Below, one piece after another: positions 8,603-16,613 of a DNA stretch of 16,613 nucleotides. A program made the translations under genes and the position numbers. Origin of the DNA: Pavlovales sp. CCMP2436 (Eukaryota; Haptophyta; Pavlovophyceae; Pavlovales); the NCBI GenBank assembly GCA_026770615.1, contig MU631323.1:36546-53158 (forward strand). The letters run 5' to 3'. Under the pieces are notes generated by a model. It did no database searches, was not told the origin of the DNA, and was given only the letters and a program-made list of their open reading frames with translations. Numbering within the stretch: the stretch's first letter is position 1; every line of letters begins with the position of its first letter.

Positions 8603-9151
8603 TGGTTTTATCGAAAATCGTTATTTATCAAAAGGCGAATTCGAAGTGTAAAAAATTAACGAACAATTAAAAGATATCATTCAAGATATTACAAATGCGG
8701 TACTATCGACAGCGGAAGGAGAAATTAACGATATTAAAAACGTGCTAGGAGTCGCAATATTGAGCACGTGTATCACACTGGCGAACGAACTTGTGAATAC
8801 TGGTGATTCGGCATTTTAAAACTTTGATGGCAGACTGGTAAATAATTCTAATGACATTGTGGATAATAGTAATTCTATTTTACTGATAAATAACAATATT
8901 GTAAATATTAATTCGTCTTTAGTAAGTATCAACAGTAAGATCGATCTGAAATGAAACATATCTGACTACGATCTCGTTATATTCAATTGAATTCAAATAT
9001 TGATAAAAAGATGGATGTTATTGACGTAGATTTTAAAATGACTTTTAAAACGACTAACAGCGATTTTATAGTTTTACGGGATGATGTGAATAGTAGCAAT
9101 ATACGATATAATTCAGAAATTTTACAATTATCTTCAAATCAATCAACATCG

Positions 9152-9463
9152 GGCGAAACAGGCCCACAGGAACCACCGGGCAAAACAGGACCACAAGGAA
9201 TAACCGGACAACAGGGAGAATCAGGACCAGTGGGCAATACTGGACCACAGGGAAATACTGGACCAATTGGCAATACAGGACCATAGGGAAATATCGGACC
9301 AGTGGGCAATACTTAACCACAGGGAATAACCGGACAACAGGGAGAAGCAGGACCACAGGGAAACTGGACAACAGGGAAATACAGGACCAGTGCAAAATAC
9401 CGGACCCGTGGGAAATACCGGACCAGTGGGAAATACTGGACCACAGGGAATACGAGAAGCAGG
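9152..9463 (+). repeat. Collagen-like Gly-X-Y repeats (18-bp DNA period)
   Basis: The units [12 protein letters not shown] and GQQGES recur with an 18-bp DNA period. TAG 9284 replaces a CAG (the Gln of GPQG) by one transition; TAA 9314 replaces a Gly codon; a 2-base deletion near 9365 shifts the repeat. Collagen-like shafts are known in giant viruses and small DJR viruses. The frame change inside a perfect repeat makes the break easy to date relative to repeat growth. Confidence 0.92.
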
Positions 9464-9609
9464 TTTTCAAGTAATATAGATTCAAAATTAGACATATCCG
9501 ATTTCGTTATATCAAGCAATATGATCAACTCTTCAAATGTTCGATATGACGAGGAGATTTTAGAAATAAATAGTAATATAGATTAAAAAAAACAAATATA
9601 AATAATGTC

Positions 9610-9705
9610 CTTTATAGATGGCAAACGTTTGACAGAGATGCTATAAATGTTTGATATCTCTAAAAGACATTGTTTATATTTGCTTCAACATATGACAGGG
9701 ATGCT
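9610..9705. repeat. Diverged repeat around gatgctataaatg
   Basis: A block with gacagagatgctataaatg (about 9632-9650) recurs about 62 bases later as gacagggatgctataaatg. The second copy reads through in the stalk frame (YDRDAINER); the first meets TGA and TAA at once. This is a broken stalk repeat at the junction between the two fibre parts. Confidence 0.7.
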
Positions 9706-12177
9706 ATAAATGAACGTCTAGATCTTAAACTAGATATGTCCGATTTTGAAAATTCATGTAATATAATCAACTCAAATATTGACGCCAAAGCAAATACATC
9801 TGACGTATACAACAAAACAGAAGTATACGATAAGAGTAGAACTTATAATATTCAGGGAGTCGACACGAGACTAGCACTGAAAGTTGACATTACTGATAAT
9901 GATCTCGTGATATCACAAATCAATTCAAATATCACAAATACAAGCAATTTAGCAATATCTGACCAGCAGCAAAGTGTTAACAATTCTGACAACATAGGAA
10001 CAAACGTTTTGGTAGCCACTAATACATCAGCAATAATAGCTATCAATACTGTGACACTTCCGTTATAATAAAGCATAATATCATTTGAAAGTTACAAATC
10101 AGAAGCTACTACAAATTTCAATAACAGATATACAAAATCAGAAATAGATACTATCGTGAATTTAAAAGCTAATCAATCAACTTTTTCGACTCTTAGCAAC
10201 AATGTGAATCGTAGTAATATTCGATACGATTCAAATATATCATTGAATATTGATACATCAGCTTATACAACAAATAATACTAATATAAATAACAGTATCG
10301 CATTAAAAGAAAGTATCGCAAACAATGATAGTAAACTTTTGTTCAAATCCGATAAATTAACTACGTACACAAAAATAGAATCAGATGCTATTACTAATTC
10401 GAATAATATTGTCGTTTCTAGAAATATATCAAATCTAATCACCAGAGCAGTAGCTACCGATACATATGCGCTAGGATTGAACGATAAAATAAATCTTAAT
10501 GAAAATATCAATGATAATAATAATAAATTATCGTTAAAAGCTGATTTATCAGGAGGAGCAGCATTTACTGGGATTATATCAACGCCGAATTTGCCGAATA
10601 TTGAAGCGCAGATTATCGCGCTAACAACATACTCAGGTATTTCCGTTGTGAGTAATCTAAAACTATTAGAATTAGATTATTCACAAAAATTAAATGCGTT
10701 TATGACAAATCAAAATCTTGACTTGTACACATTATGATTACCGTTTTCTCAACAAATCCCATATAGTAACATCGCAAATTTGACAGTCGAGACTATCGTC
10801 AATAGACAGGGATCTGGTTTTGCTGAATACCGTCTCATAAATAATATAGACTTTTCCGGACGAGGTTATTATTTGACGTATACAGGATTTGACCAAGAAA
10901 TATATAAAACTGAAGATCTTAGTGATAAATCTTACCTTCATTTTGATACGGGTATGGTACAAACATTGTTAGATCCCAGTAACGTAGAACACAATTCTTT
11001 CGGATCAGCAGGATTAAACACTGGATTGGTTTGATCGTTCGATCTAATTTGTAAAAGTGGTAGAAATATAGAAACTATTTTATCAATAGGTGATTATTTC
11101 ATCAGTGGTAATACAAATACAAACACTGTCTGGGAAGGTATAACTATAACTGTAAACGTTGCTAATATTCGATTGAGAATGTCATATTTAGGTATTTTTA
11201 GACGTAATTTTAATTTACAAAATACTGATACGTCAGAATGGCATCATTACGACATGGTCATATCCGATTATGGAGATGTAAAAAAAATTATGGATGGAAT
11301 ATTACAAACGATTATAACATCAGGAGTCAAATTAATCACTTTATGATTGTTTACATCCGACAATAGCACGACTAATTTGCTATATGACAATCGAATATTT
11401 CGGGGAATAATAATACGATCGACATATTTGCTACGTATTTATCCAATCGCATCATATCTGTCCGATCTCAAAATATTCTTGAAGCTTACATAGGCAGAAA
11501 CCTTAACCGATGATTTGATGTTAAGATTACCAGATCAAACTATCAAATATTTGCTATATGACAATCTCGATATTTCGGGGAATAAGAAGCATCTTTTTGG
11601 TACTATAACAGAAAACGGTCGAAAAGTTGACGGAAAGCAATATTTTAGACGTGGAGATTTATACACTATCATAAGTGATTTATCAAGATTAACTATATCA
11701 TCGCCCAAGGGGGGAACGGGATTAACGATTTCATTCGATATAAAAGTATTTCAGACGAATACGAACCAGAGTTCAGCGGTGTTAGGATTTGGTGGTCAAA
11801 TTAATACGTCTGATAGTACTAGTTCATTCAATTCTACATCAGTCGAAGTGTATATTCGGATTATTGGTAATAATCGATGTAAATTATTATTTTGCGACAC
11901 AAGTGGATATTTTACGTTTTTCGTGACAAGTCCAGAATTAAGCACTACAAAATGGACAAATTTGGTTTTTCAAATACCAGCATCAAATTCAAAAGTTCAA
12001 ATCTAACTGTGGGCGGATGGGATTAGTATTTCAGTATCGACTAATACTATCAGTACTTATCTAGCACTAGGATCCACAGGCAATGGAATAAATAGATTTA
12101 AGATATCTGGCGTTTATTCTGATAGCCCATATTTGAGTAATTTAAAAATTTGGTTAACCGATTCAATTACATCGAGC

Positions 12178-12362
12178 GACATTGTTAATAGGCGTTTAGA
12201 TTCTATCGGACATTGTTAATAGGCGTTTAGATTCTATCGGACATTGTTAATAGGCGTTTAGATTCTATCGGACATTTTTAATAGGCGTTTAGATTCTATC
12301 GGACATTGTTAATAGGCGTTTAGATTCTATCGGACTTGTTAATAGGCGTTTAGATTCTATCG
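12178..12362 (+). repeat. 31-bp minisatellite, six copies, in the fibre gene
   Basis: The unit starts gacattgttaataggcg and ends ttctatcg. Five units are 31 bp and the sixth is 30 bp; copies differ at one or two bases. The first unit encodes DIVNRRLDSI in the upstream frame (frame 1) and the last joins the downstream frame (frame 2). The five extra units total 154 bases, which equals a shift of one, the exact frame difference. The near-identity says the expansion is recent. There are no unique spacers, so this is not a CRISPR array. Confidence 0.95.
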
Positions 12363-13442
12363 ATCCACCTTTAACAGTATCAATAGTAAAAAAAACGCAG
12401 CCTTACATAGATTTCAGAATTCAAAGCATACATAATTCATATATATATTTTTTGAATTCATATAACAAGGTTTTAATCTGCGCATCGTTAATTAGTAAGC
12501 AAAATGTTTCATTGACAGCACCCGTAAATTTGAATACCATTTCTGTAGAACCTTCTGCGTGGTATAAATGAATTTTTTAAACAATATTTGACATCATTGG
12601 TCAATTAGCTCCACCTACAACAAGCGCCGAAGCAGTGATATTTCAAAATGCGATATATTCACAGGGCATAAAATTTAAAAAAATTACTATTAATTCGGAA
12701 GCTAATGTACAATTTGCTTTAAGAGATATTGATAAATTTGACGTAAAAGATTATTCTTTTTTCTATGTGTATACCAATGATGCGGTTGTTATGTATAGTT
12801 ATGATACAATTTTAAGCATCGGTTTTTCGTCAGTTTTGGATAGTCCTATGCCGAGTGAATTAGAATTTATCAAAGGGCTTTCGTTTAATTTCGCTAATAT
12901 CCCAGGAACAAACGATGTGAATTTTGATATTGGGACTTATAACACAACTGGCGATTTAGATTATTTGACTATAGCAAATGTGGAATCTGTTTTTTCGGGT
13001 ATAACAAGATTTGACTTTACTATACCAAAAACTCGATTACTAACGGTGTATGTAAATGGTAAAAACTCTTCTATTCAATTGACAAAACCGATTAACATTT
13101 TAGGGAAATATAACGTAAAAATCCATCAACGTATAAATACATCAGGTGAACAATTCGCCAATGTTAAAATGTGGCCTGTTTCTGTTTCTTCGAATCGACT
13201 AGCAATCGAACATCTAGATTACGATCGTGTTTATAAAAAACTAGCAAAGTATATACCATCTATAAAAAATATCATATTATTCTATATAAACGATATTGCT
13301 TTACAAAATTTAGCACCTAAATGGTCATGATTTGATCTTACTTGATGGAAGGTCCTATTTTGCTATTTCGTACGAATTCGTAACAAATGGAGACAATGAT
13401 CTGGATGGTGCATATTCACCATTAATTTTACCTTCAGACGTT

Positions 13443-13612
13443 TACAGCATAGCATTAAATATATTTATAAATATATTTATAGCATTAAATATAATATCTC
13501 CAAGCCCAAGCCAGCGCAGTCGACTAAGGCACGCAGCAGGCAATGGGCGACGCAGTGCTCAGACCAGCACAACATTCAGAACAGTCAGACGCCAGCTTGA
13601 ATCCCTATCATA
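13443..13612. other. Foreign-looking insert: palindrome plus GC-rich block
   Basis: 13451-13493 contains the same 13-base agcattaaatata twice around a perfect 24-bp palindrome (13456-13479). It is followed by about 110 bases (13500-13610) that are clearly richer in G and C than the fibre around it and that translate to low-complexity Ser/Arg/Gln. The last 28 bases (13583-13610) recur in inverted orientation at 15611-15638. The fibre resumes after it. Best read as an insertion of host or mobile sequence, or a misassembly. Confidence 0.6.
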
Positions 13613-14720
13613 AATATATAAAATCTACTGGATCTATTGACTTCGGTAATATTTTCACACTAGGAAATCCATATGAAACGTTGTCAATCGGAGAAAGTTC
13701 TTTCGAGGTCTTATCAGAAAAACTTCTTATAATTATTTCTTATTATGCGGGATCATCGCTAAAAATTGGCGTAGGTGGTGTATTGTCATTCTTAGAACTG
13801 TTTCTGAAAGGGATCACTGATTTTGCGGCTTATTTAGCACAAATTAATGAAGCTTTACGAAAAAGATGGGGTAATAACCCTCCGTTTAACGTGTCTGATG
13901 GCAATGGAAAAATCGCATTTACAAAACCTAGCACGGTGGGCATTATTGTCATTTACCCCTACGGAGGAGGTTCTGAAATTAGTGTGAACGATCAAGTGGT
14001 CGTAGAAGAACCAAATATACAATATTTTGCTCAACTTCCACCTACATTTACTACTGCTTCAGCTAATCAGATTATGACAGTTAAAAGATACAGCAGTATC
14101 GGTTTGACAAATGAAATAAACTTCAGATATAACGGTCGGGATGAAAAAGATATTTGTCTGATTTTTTTCAAAGAAGGCATTCCTAGGATGTGGTTGGGTA
14201 GTGTTGAATTGAAATCTGAAATACGTGATGTTGTTAAAAGCTTTGTCGATTACCGATTTGATCAAAAGTTAAGCGATAGTAGTGAGAGAGGAATAACTTT
14301 AACACGATCAGGCACAGGAACAGCAGAGACTCTATTTACTGATTCAGGAGGAACTAATAATATAAAAGTTCTACCACCATTTACTGTTTTTGCTAATATA
14401 TCACCTACGACAACGCACATATCGATAGCAAATAAAACATCGTCGGGATTGGGTTTACGGTCAATATTCAAAATAAAATTGAGTAATACAACAACAACAA
14501 CAAATATTTCTATTTATACTATCGGTAAATTGCCCAAAGTCACTTACAATGGTACGACTACATGGGCAAGCGATTCAGGTAACACTTCACGTGGTATAAT
14601 GTTTCGATTAAATAATAGTAGACTATCATACATGTGTATCGACGCCAATGGAAATTATACCCAGTACATAACTTCAACGAATTCTAGTAATAACGATGGT
14701 TTACTCAGTACAGCCGAGTG

Positions 14721-14761
14721 GACCGATGTCGCAGTGTGACCGATGTTAGAGTGTGACCGAT
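14721..14761. repeat. 17-bp tandem duplication in the distal fibre
   Basis: gaccgatgtcgcagtgt (14721-14737) is followed by gaccgatgttagagtgt (14738-14754) and the start of a third copy. The frame changes from 1 to 2 here, which matches two extra 17-bp units (34 bases). Confidence 0.8.
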
Positions 14762-14872
14762 ATCAATCGTACAATTGTAACTAATAACAAATTAGACGTG
14801 AAACTGTATTTTAACAATTTACTGGTCAATAATACAACCGCAGATACAACAATATCGTTCGATTTTTCTTAC

Positions 14873-15000
14873 GATTCCGGGGACAATGACAATCTGCTCA
14901 TATTTACAGGGTACTCGTTGGCTCATCAAAGTACACATTTGGAGTCGTAATTTTTATAGTCAAATAAAATCCATAGCAGATTGTTATTGTCCCCGGAATC
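14873..15000. repeat. 26-bp inverted repeat at the convergent gene ends
   Basis: 14873-14898 and 14975-15000 are reverse complements with one mismatch. The first lies at the fibre C-terminus, the second at the C-terminus of the convergent minus-strand gene. Read in each gene's own frame they give nearly the same peptide (DSGDNDNLL and DSGDNNNLL). Confidence 0.88.
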
Positions 15001-15376
15001 ATCAATTATCTGCTTTAATTTGACGATAGTTTTTGTGTTTTCGAACATCTCAGTACGGTATAATATCAACCTTTCATTATCATGAGTTATTTTATCGGCT
15101 AAACGTTCTTCGTTGAAAAAGTCAAATTTATGATGTTCGAATTTAATCTTAACATCGTCAAATTTAATGTCAATTTTCTATTGTAGTACTCCATTGCTAG
15201 TTATATATATATTAGATTTTACTTTTTCATATAAATACGCAATCATATCGTTACGTAAAAATTTAGCCGAAACTTGTCCTACCAATAAAATGGGTGTGTG
15301 TGTTATTATTAAACCTATAATACCTTCTATATTTACTCTTTTTTTGAGTATATATATATATGTATAACATAAACAT
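14926..15376 (-). pseudogene. Unknown minus-strand protein, about 150 aa, broken
   Basis: It is not visible as one ORF. Candidate starts are ATG 15376 and 15370, followed by a frame slip near 15335. The frame is then open to TGA 14928-14926, except for TAG at 15180-15178. Readable segments are HTPILLVGQVSAKFLRNDMI, AYLYEKVKSNIYITSNGVLQ, then charged helical sequence: KIDIKFDDVKIKFEHHKFDF, FNEERLADKITHDNERLILY, FENTKTIVKLKQIIDDSGDN. Charge periodicity and length support a real former gene. No family recognised. It converges on the fibre, overlapping it by 25 bases. Confidence 0.5.
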
Positions 15377-15379
15377 TAT

Positions 15380-15540
15380 ACAAGGAGAAAAATCCAAAAT
15401 GCCAAAAACCCAACCTCAAATGAAACATTTCCAAAATTCGGAATTGAAAAAATTAAAAAAATAATAGAAAAAAATACGTAAAAATAAATAGAAATTTTTA
15501 TTTAAATTGGATTTTGGGATTTTGGTTTATTGGGGGTTTT
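15380..15540. other. A-rich spacer with weak inverted repeat
   Basis: It holds a 21-codon ORF (ATG 15399 to TAA 15464; MPKTQPQMKHFQNSELKKLK) that is too short and lysine-biased to call. The ccaaaatgccaaaa stretch near 15394 pairs, with one mismatch, with the ttttgggattttgg stretch near 15512-15525, a possible hairpin of about 14 pairs. This is the last sequence that resembles the element before the repeat region. Confidence 0.4.
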
Positions 15541-15639
15541 TCCGATAGACATATTAAACACCGCCGACCATCGACGAAGCCATACCATACTGTCGTGAGT
15601 ATATATATACTGATAGGGATTCAAGCTGGCGTCTGACTA

Positions 15640-16115
15640 TATAAGTATTTATCAGAAGTTATCAATATTTATCAATATTTATAAGTGTCTAGCGACACGG
15701 TGCGGCCTATACATAGATCCATACGTCACTCTGCCGTACATCAAAAGGTTTATATGTATCTTATCAATGTTTATCAGTATCTATCAGTATCTATCAAAAA
15801 TAAACAGTATTTATCAGTATTCTCTTAGTGTCTTCGACACGTGCCGCATATGACGACATAGTGCCGAACATCAAAAGGTTTATATGTGCCTTATCAATGT
15901 TTATCAGTGCACTGACAAATCTAATAAAAATACGCAAATTATCAATAAACGTCACATTATCCATACCATAATGGTAAAAGATTATATAGATATACGATAA
16001 GGTACAGGCACCGTACCATAGTGCCGTAAAATATAAGTATTTTAACTCATTTAGCAGTATTTAATAGTTTTTATTCGTTTTATTAGATATTTATTGGTTT
16101 TTATTAGATTTGTCA
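15640..16115. repeat. AT-rich tandem repeat region with GTGTC hairpins
   Basis: Many short units of the form tatcagtatt/tatcaatatt. Superimposed is a longer unit: gccgtacatcaaaaggttta at 15733 and gccgaacatcaaaaggttta at 15863, offset 130 bp and alike over about 48 bases. Each is preceded by a small hairpin, GTGTC-TAGC-GACAC (near 15685-15698) and GTGTC-TTC-GACAC (15828-15840), whose stem is kept while the loop changes. No genes seen. It is either host satellite-like DNA or a viral terminal or origin repeat. Confidence 0.75.
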
Positions 16116-16149
16116 CTTACGTCCTTTCTTATCCGAATGGGCGGAAAAA

Positions 16150-16613
16150 TTAAGACCTAATGTGTTATTGGTGTTTTAGGTTTAACCTTGCTTGCTATCT
16201 GTGGCTTTCACTCACGCCGTAACCTTACGACCGCTTATTGCTCCTCGGAGCACCTCACGTGCCAGGCAACGGCGTGAATTTATATGTCATGAACTTGCGA
16301 GGAAGTCTGTTCTCGGAGCGCATCACATGTCCCGCCCACCGTTATTTTCCATCGGAAATATGAGGCCGAGGGCAACTTAATGCGGCGCGAGGGCGTTGTG
16401 ATCGGAGGAGGAAGGGCGCTGGGGCTTTTTTTCGCCATCGCTCATCCAGATGCGTGCACTCCGACCACCCCTGCTGCCAGGACTGATGATGTATATAAAT
16501 TAGCGGCTCAGCATGGTTCAACAGGTGTTGTTCAGTCACTGGCTTGGTCGACGTCAGGCTGAGGTCGAGCGATCGACCCAAACCCTCATGCACCAGCACT
16601 CACACCAAAGGGT
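16150..16613. other. GC-rich flank, probably host sequence
   Basis: Composition shifts from strongly AT-rich to GC-rich near 16180. Short ORFs on both strands (60-85 codons) overlap each other and look like chance products of GC-rich DNA. A weak direct repeat (ctcggagcacctcacgtg near 16236; ctcggagcgcatcacatg near 16312) is present. I recognise no gene, tRNA or rRNA. The sharp change suggests the border between element plus its repeats and host DNA. Confidence 0.5.

Larger units (their letters stand above)
8231..9586 (+). pseudogene. Fibre stalk with collagen-like domain, broken
   Basis: Receptor-binding fibre shaft. The N-terminus (MSVFGEELNRKLEEILNIL) is followed by Asn/Ile/Ser-rich stalk repeats of the type LKLNISDYDTSLV and [10 protein letters not shown], typical of trimeric coiled shafts, then about 35 Gly-X-Y triplets (9152-9463), then more stalk ([16 protein letters not shown], then NVRYDEEILEIN). 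Breaks: frame slip near 8383; 47-bp duplication 8509-8602; TAA 8649; TAA 8817; TGA 8952; slip near 8985; TAG 9284; TAA 9314; 2-base deletion near 9365; slip near 9465. It ends at TAA 9584-9586, but this TAA sits where sister repeats have an ordinary residue, so the gene may once have continued into the next block. Fibre identity is good, exact gene limits are not. Confidence 0.7.
9605..13330 (+). pseudogene. Fibre with stalk and concanavalin-like domains, broken
   Basis: Continues the fibre, or is a second fibre gene: ATG 9605 (MSFIDGKRLTEML) is a possible start. Stalk repeats occupy about 9690-10500 (YDRDAINERLDLKLDMSDFE; TSDVYNKTEVYDKS). LSGGAAFTGIIS near 10550 is a classic tail-fibre motif. 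From about 10780, beta-rich domains of concanavalin/laminin-G type follow in series; each has a W-x-x-hydrophobic strand before a short DG-like turn: SEWHHYDMVISDYG; TTKWTNLVFQIP then LWADGISIS; a third at about 12635-13250 (RLLTVYVNGKNSSIQL). One frame holds from 9670 to about 12200, broken by TAA TAA 10066-10071, TGA 10735, TGA 11032, TGA 11344, TAG 11491 and TAA 12004. After the 31-bp array the frame shifts and continues past TGA 12569 and TAA 12578 to TGA 13328. Confidence 0.7.
13332..14950 (+). pseudogene. Distal fibre with terminal lectin-like domain, broken
   Basis: Three pieces. 13332-13440 (LLDGRSYFAISYEFV) continues the preceding domain in a new frame. A foreign-looking stretch at about 13443-13612 follows (listed separately). 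From about 13612 a long clean frame runs to TGA 14737-14739. It includes a region with no recognised fold (SFEVLSEKLLIIISYYAGSS; ALRKRWGNNPPFNVSDGNGK; IGVGG; KRYSSIGLTNEINFRYNGRD) and a terminal concanavalin-like domain: RSGTGTAETLFTDSGG, FTVFANISP, RGIMFRLNNSRLSYM, STAEWTDVAV. A 17-bp duplication then shifts frame, and the domain ends with KLYFNNLLVNNTT and ISFDFSYDSGDNDNLLIF, stopping at TAA 14948. It probably was the cell-binding tip of the fibre, by position. Confidence 0.6.
13583..15638. repeat. Pair of 28-bp perfect inverted repeats, 2 kb apart
   Basis: 13583-13610 (agtcagacgccagcttgaat and 8 more bases) is the exact reverse complement of 15611-15638. The ends face outward like terminal inverted repeats of a 2,056-bp unit, but no target-site duplication is visible and the enclosed DNA is the fibre's own continuation plus an unknown gene. 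A shared dispersed host repeat, or an inversion breakpoint, is as likely as a transposon. Confidence 0.8.

Noticed and set aside
9066..9528. Long minus-strand ORFs (139 and 71 codons) opposite the collagen repeats
   Set aside because: They are antisense images of the 18-bp collagen repeat; the product is a low-complexity Val/Leu/Tyr repeat and the plus strand explains the region.
12178..12362. CRISPR array
   Set aside because: The 31-bp units are directly adjacent with no spacers, and they lie inside a fibre reading frame.
15167..15367. Plus-strand ORF of 66 codons with hydrophobic ends
   Set aside because: Opposite strand of the longer minus-strand coding pattern at 15376-14926, which has better length and charge pattern.
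15399..15464. 21-codon ORF starting MPKTQPQ
   Set aside because: Too short and compositionally biased, with no context to support it.
13583..15638. DNA transposon with 28-bp terminal inverted repeats
   Set aside because: No target-site duplication or transposase; the interior is fibre sequence continuous with the DNA outside.
16192..16599. Overlapping ORFs on both strands in the GC-rich end
   Set aside because: They overlap one another, lack motifs and are expected by chance in GC-rich DNA; I also looked for rRNA- or tRNA-like blocks and saw none.
1..16613. A nuclear code reading TAA and TAG as Gln
   Set aside because: TAA also replaces a Gly in the collagen repeat and terminates the helicase and ATPase sensibly, and frameshifts are frequent, so decay is the simpler account.

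Overview
The window looks like a decayed, integrated copy of a small double-stranded DNA virus of eukaryotes, of the polinton-like virus / virophage / adintovirus kind (DJR-capsid viruses). The argument rests on gene content read directly from the sequence: an archaeo-eukaryotic primase joined to a D5-type superfamily 3 helicase, a double-jelly-roll-type major capsid protein, an A32-like packaging ATPase, a penton-like minor capsid protein, a capsid-type lipase, and very long collagen- and lectin-bearing fibre genes. No integrase, protein-primed DNA polymerase or maturation protease was recognised, so the element is incomplete or belongs to a lineage without them. The virus host cannot be named from the sequence.

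Layout. 1-2475 (+): primase-helicase, broken. 2476-3397: AT-rich interval with a long imperfect hairpin and two related small ORF remnants. 4824-3418 (-): three genes in a row, an unknown 86-residue protein, a 72-residue small virion-like protein and the major capsid protein; the last two share an upstream motif at identical spacing. 4834-5944 (+): a Pro/Glu-rich protein overlapping the ATPase by one base. 5965-6659 (+): two unknown genes with an ATGA overlap, then the penton-like protein (6732-7508). 8161-7497 (-): a lipase pseudogene that converges on the penton gene. 8231-14950 (+): about 6.7 kb of fibre sequence (coiled stalk, collagen repeats, more stalk, then several concanavalin-like domains). 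15376-14926 (-): an unknown gene converging on the fibre. 15540-16150: AT-rich tandem repeats with small hairpins. From about 16180 the base composition turns GC-rich, which may be host flank.

State of the element. Almost every long gene carries in-frame stops and frameshifts. Most stops are one transition from Trp or Gln codons. Several frameshifts coincide with short tandem duplications whose period is not a multiple of three (58, 47, 31 and 17 bp). Four small or medium genes are intact. The pattern fits an old, silent endogenous virus. An error-prone assembly is the main alternative for the indels, but it does not explain the stops or the compositional junction.
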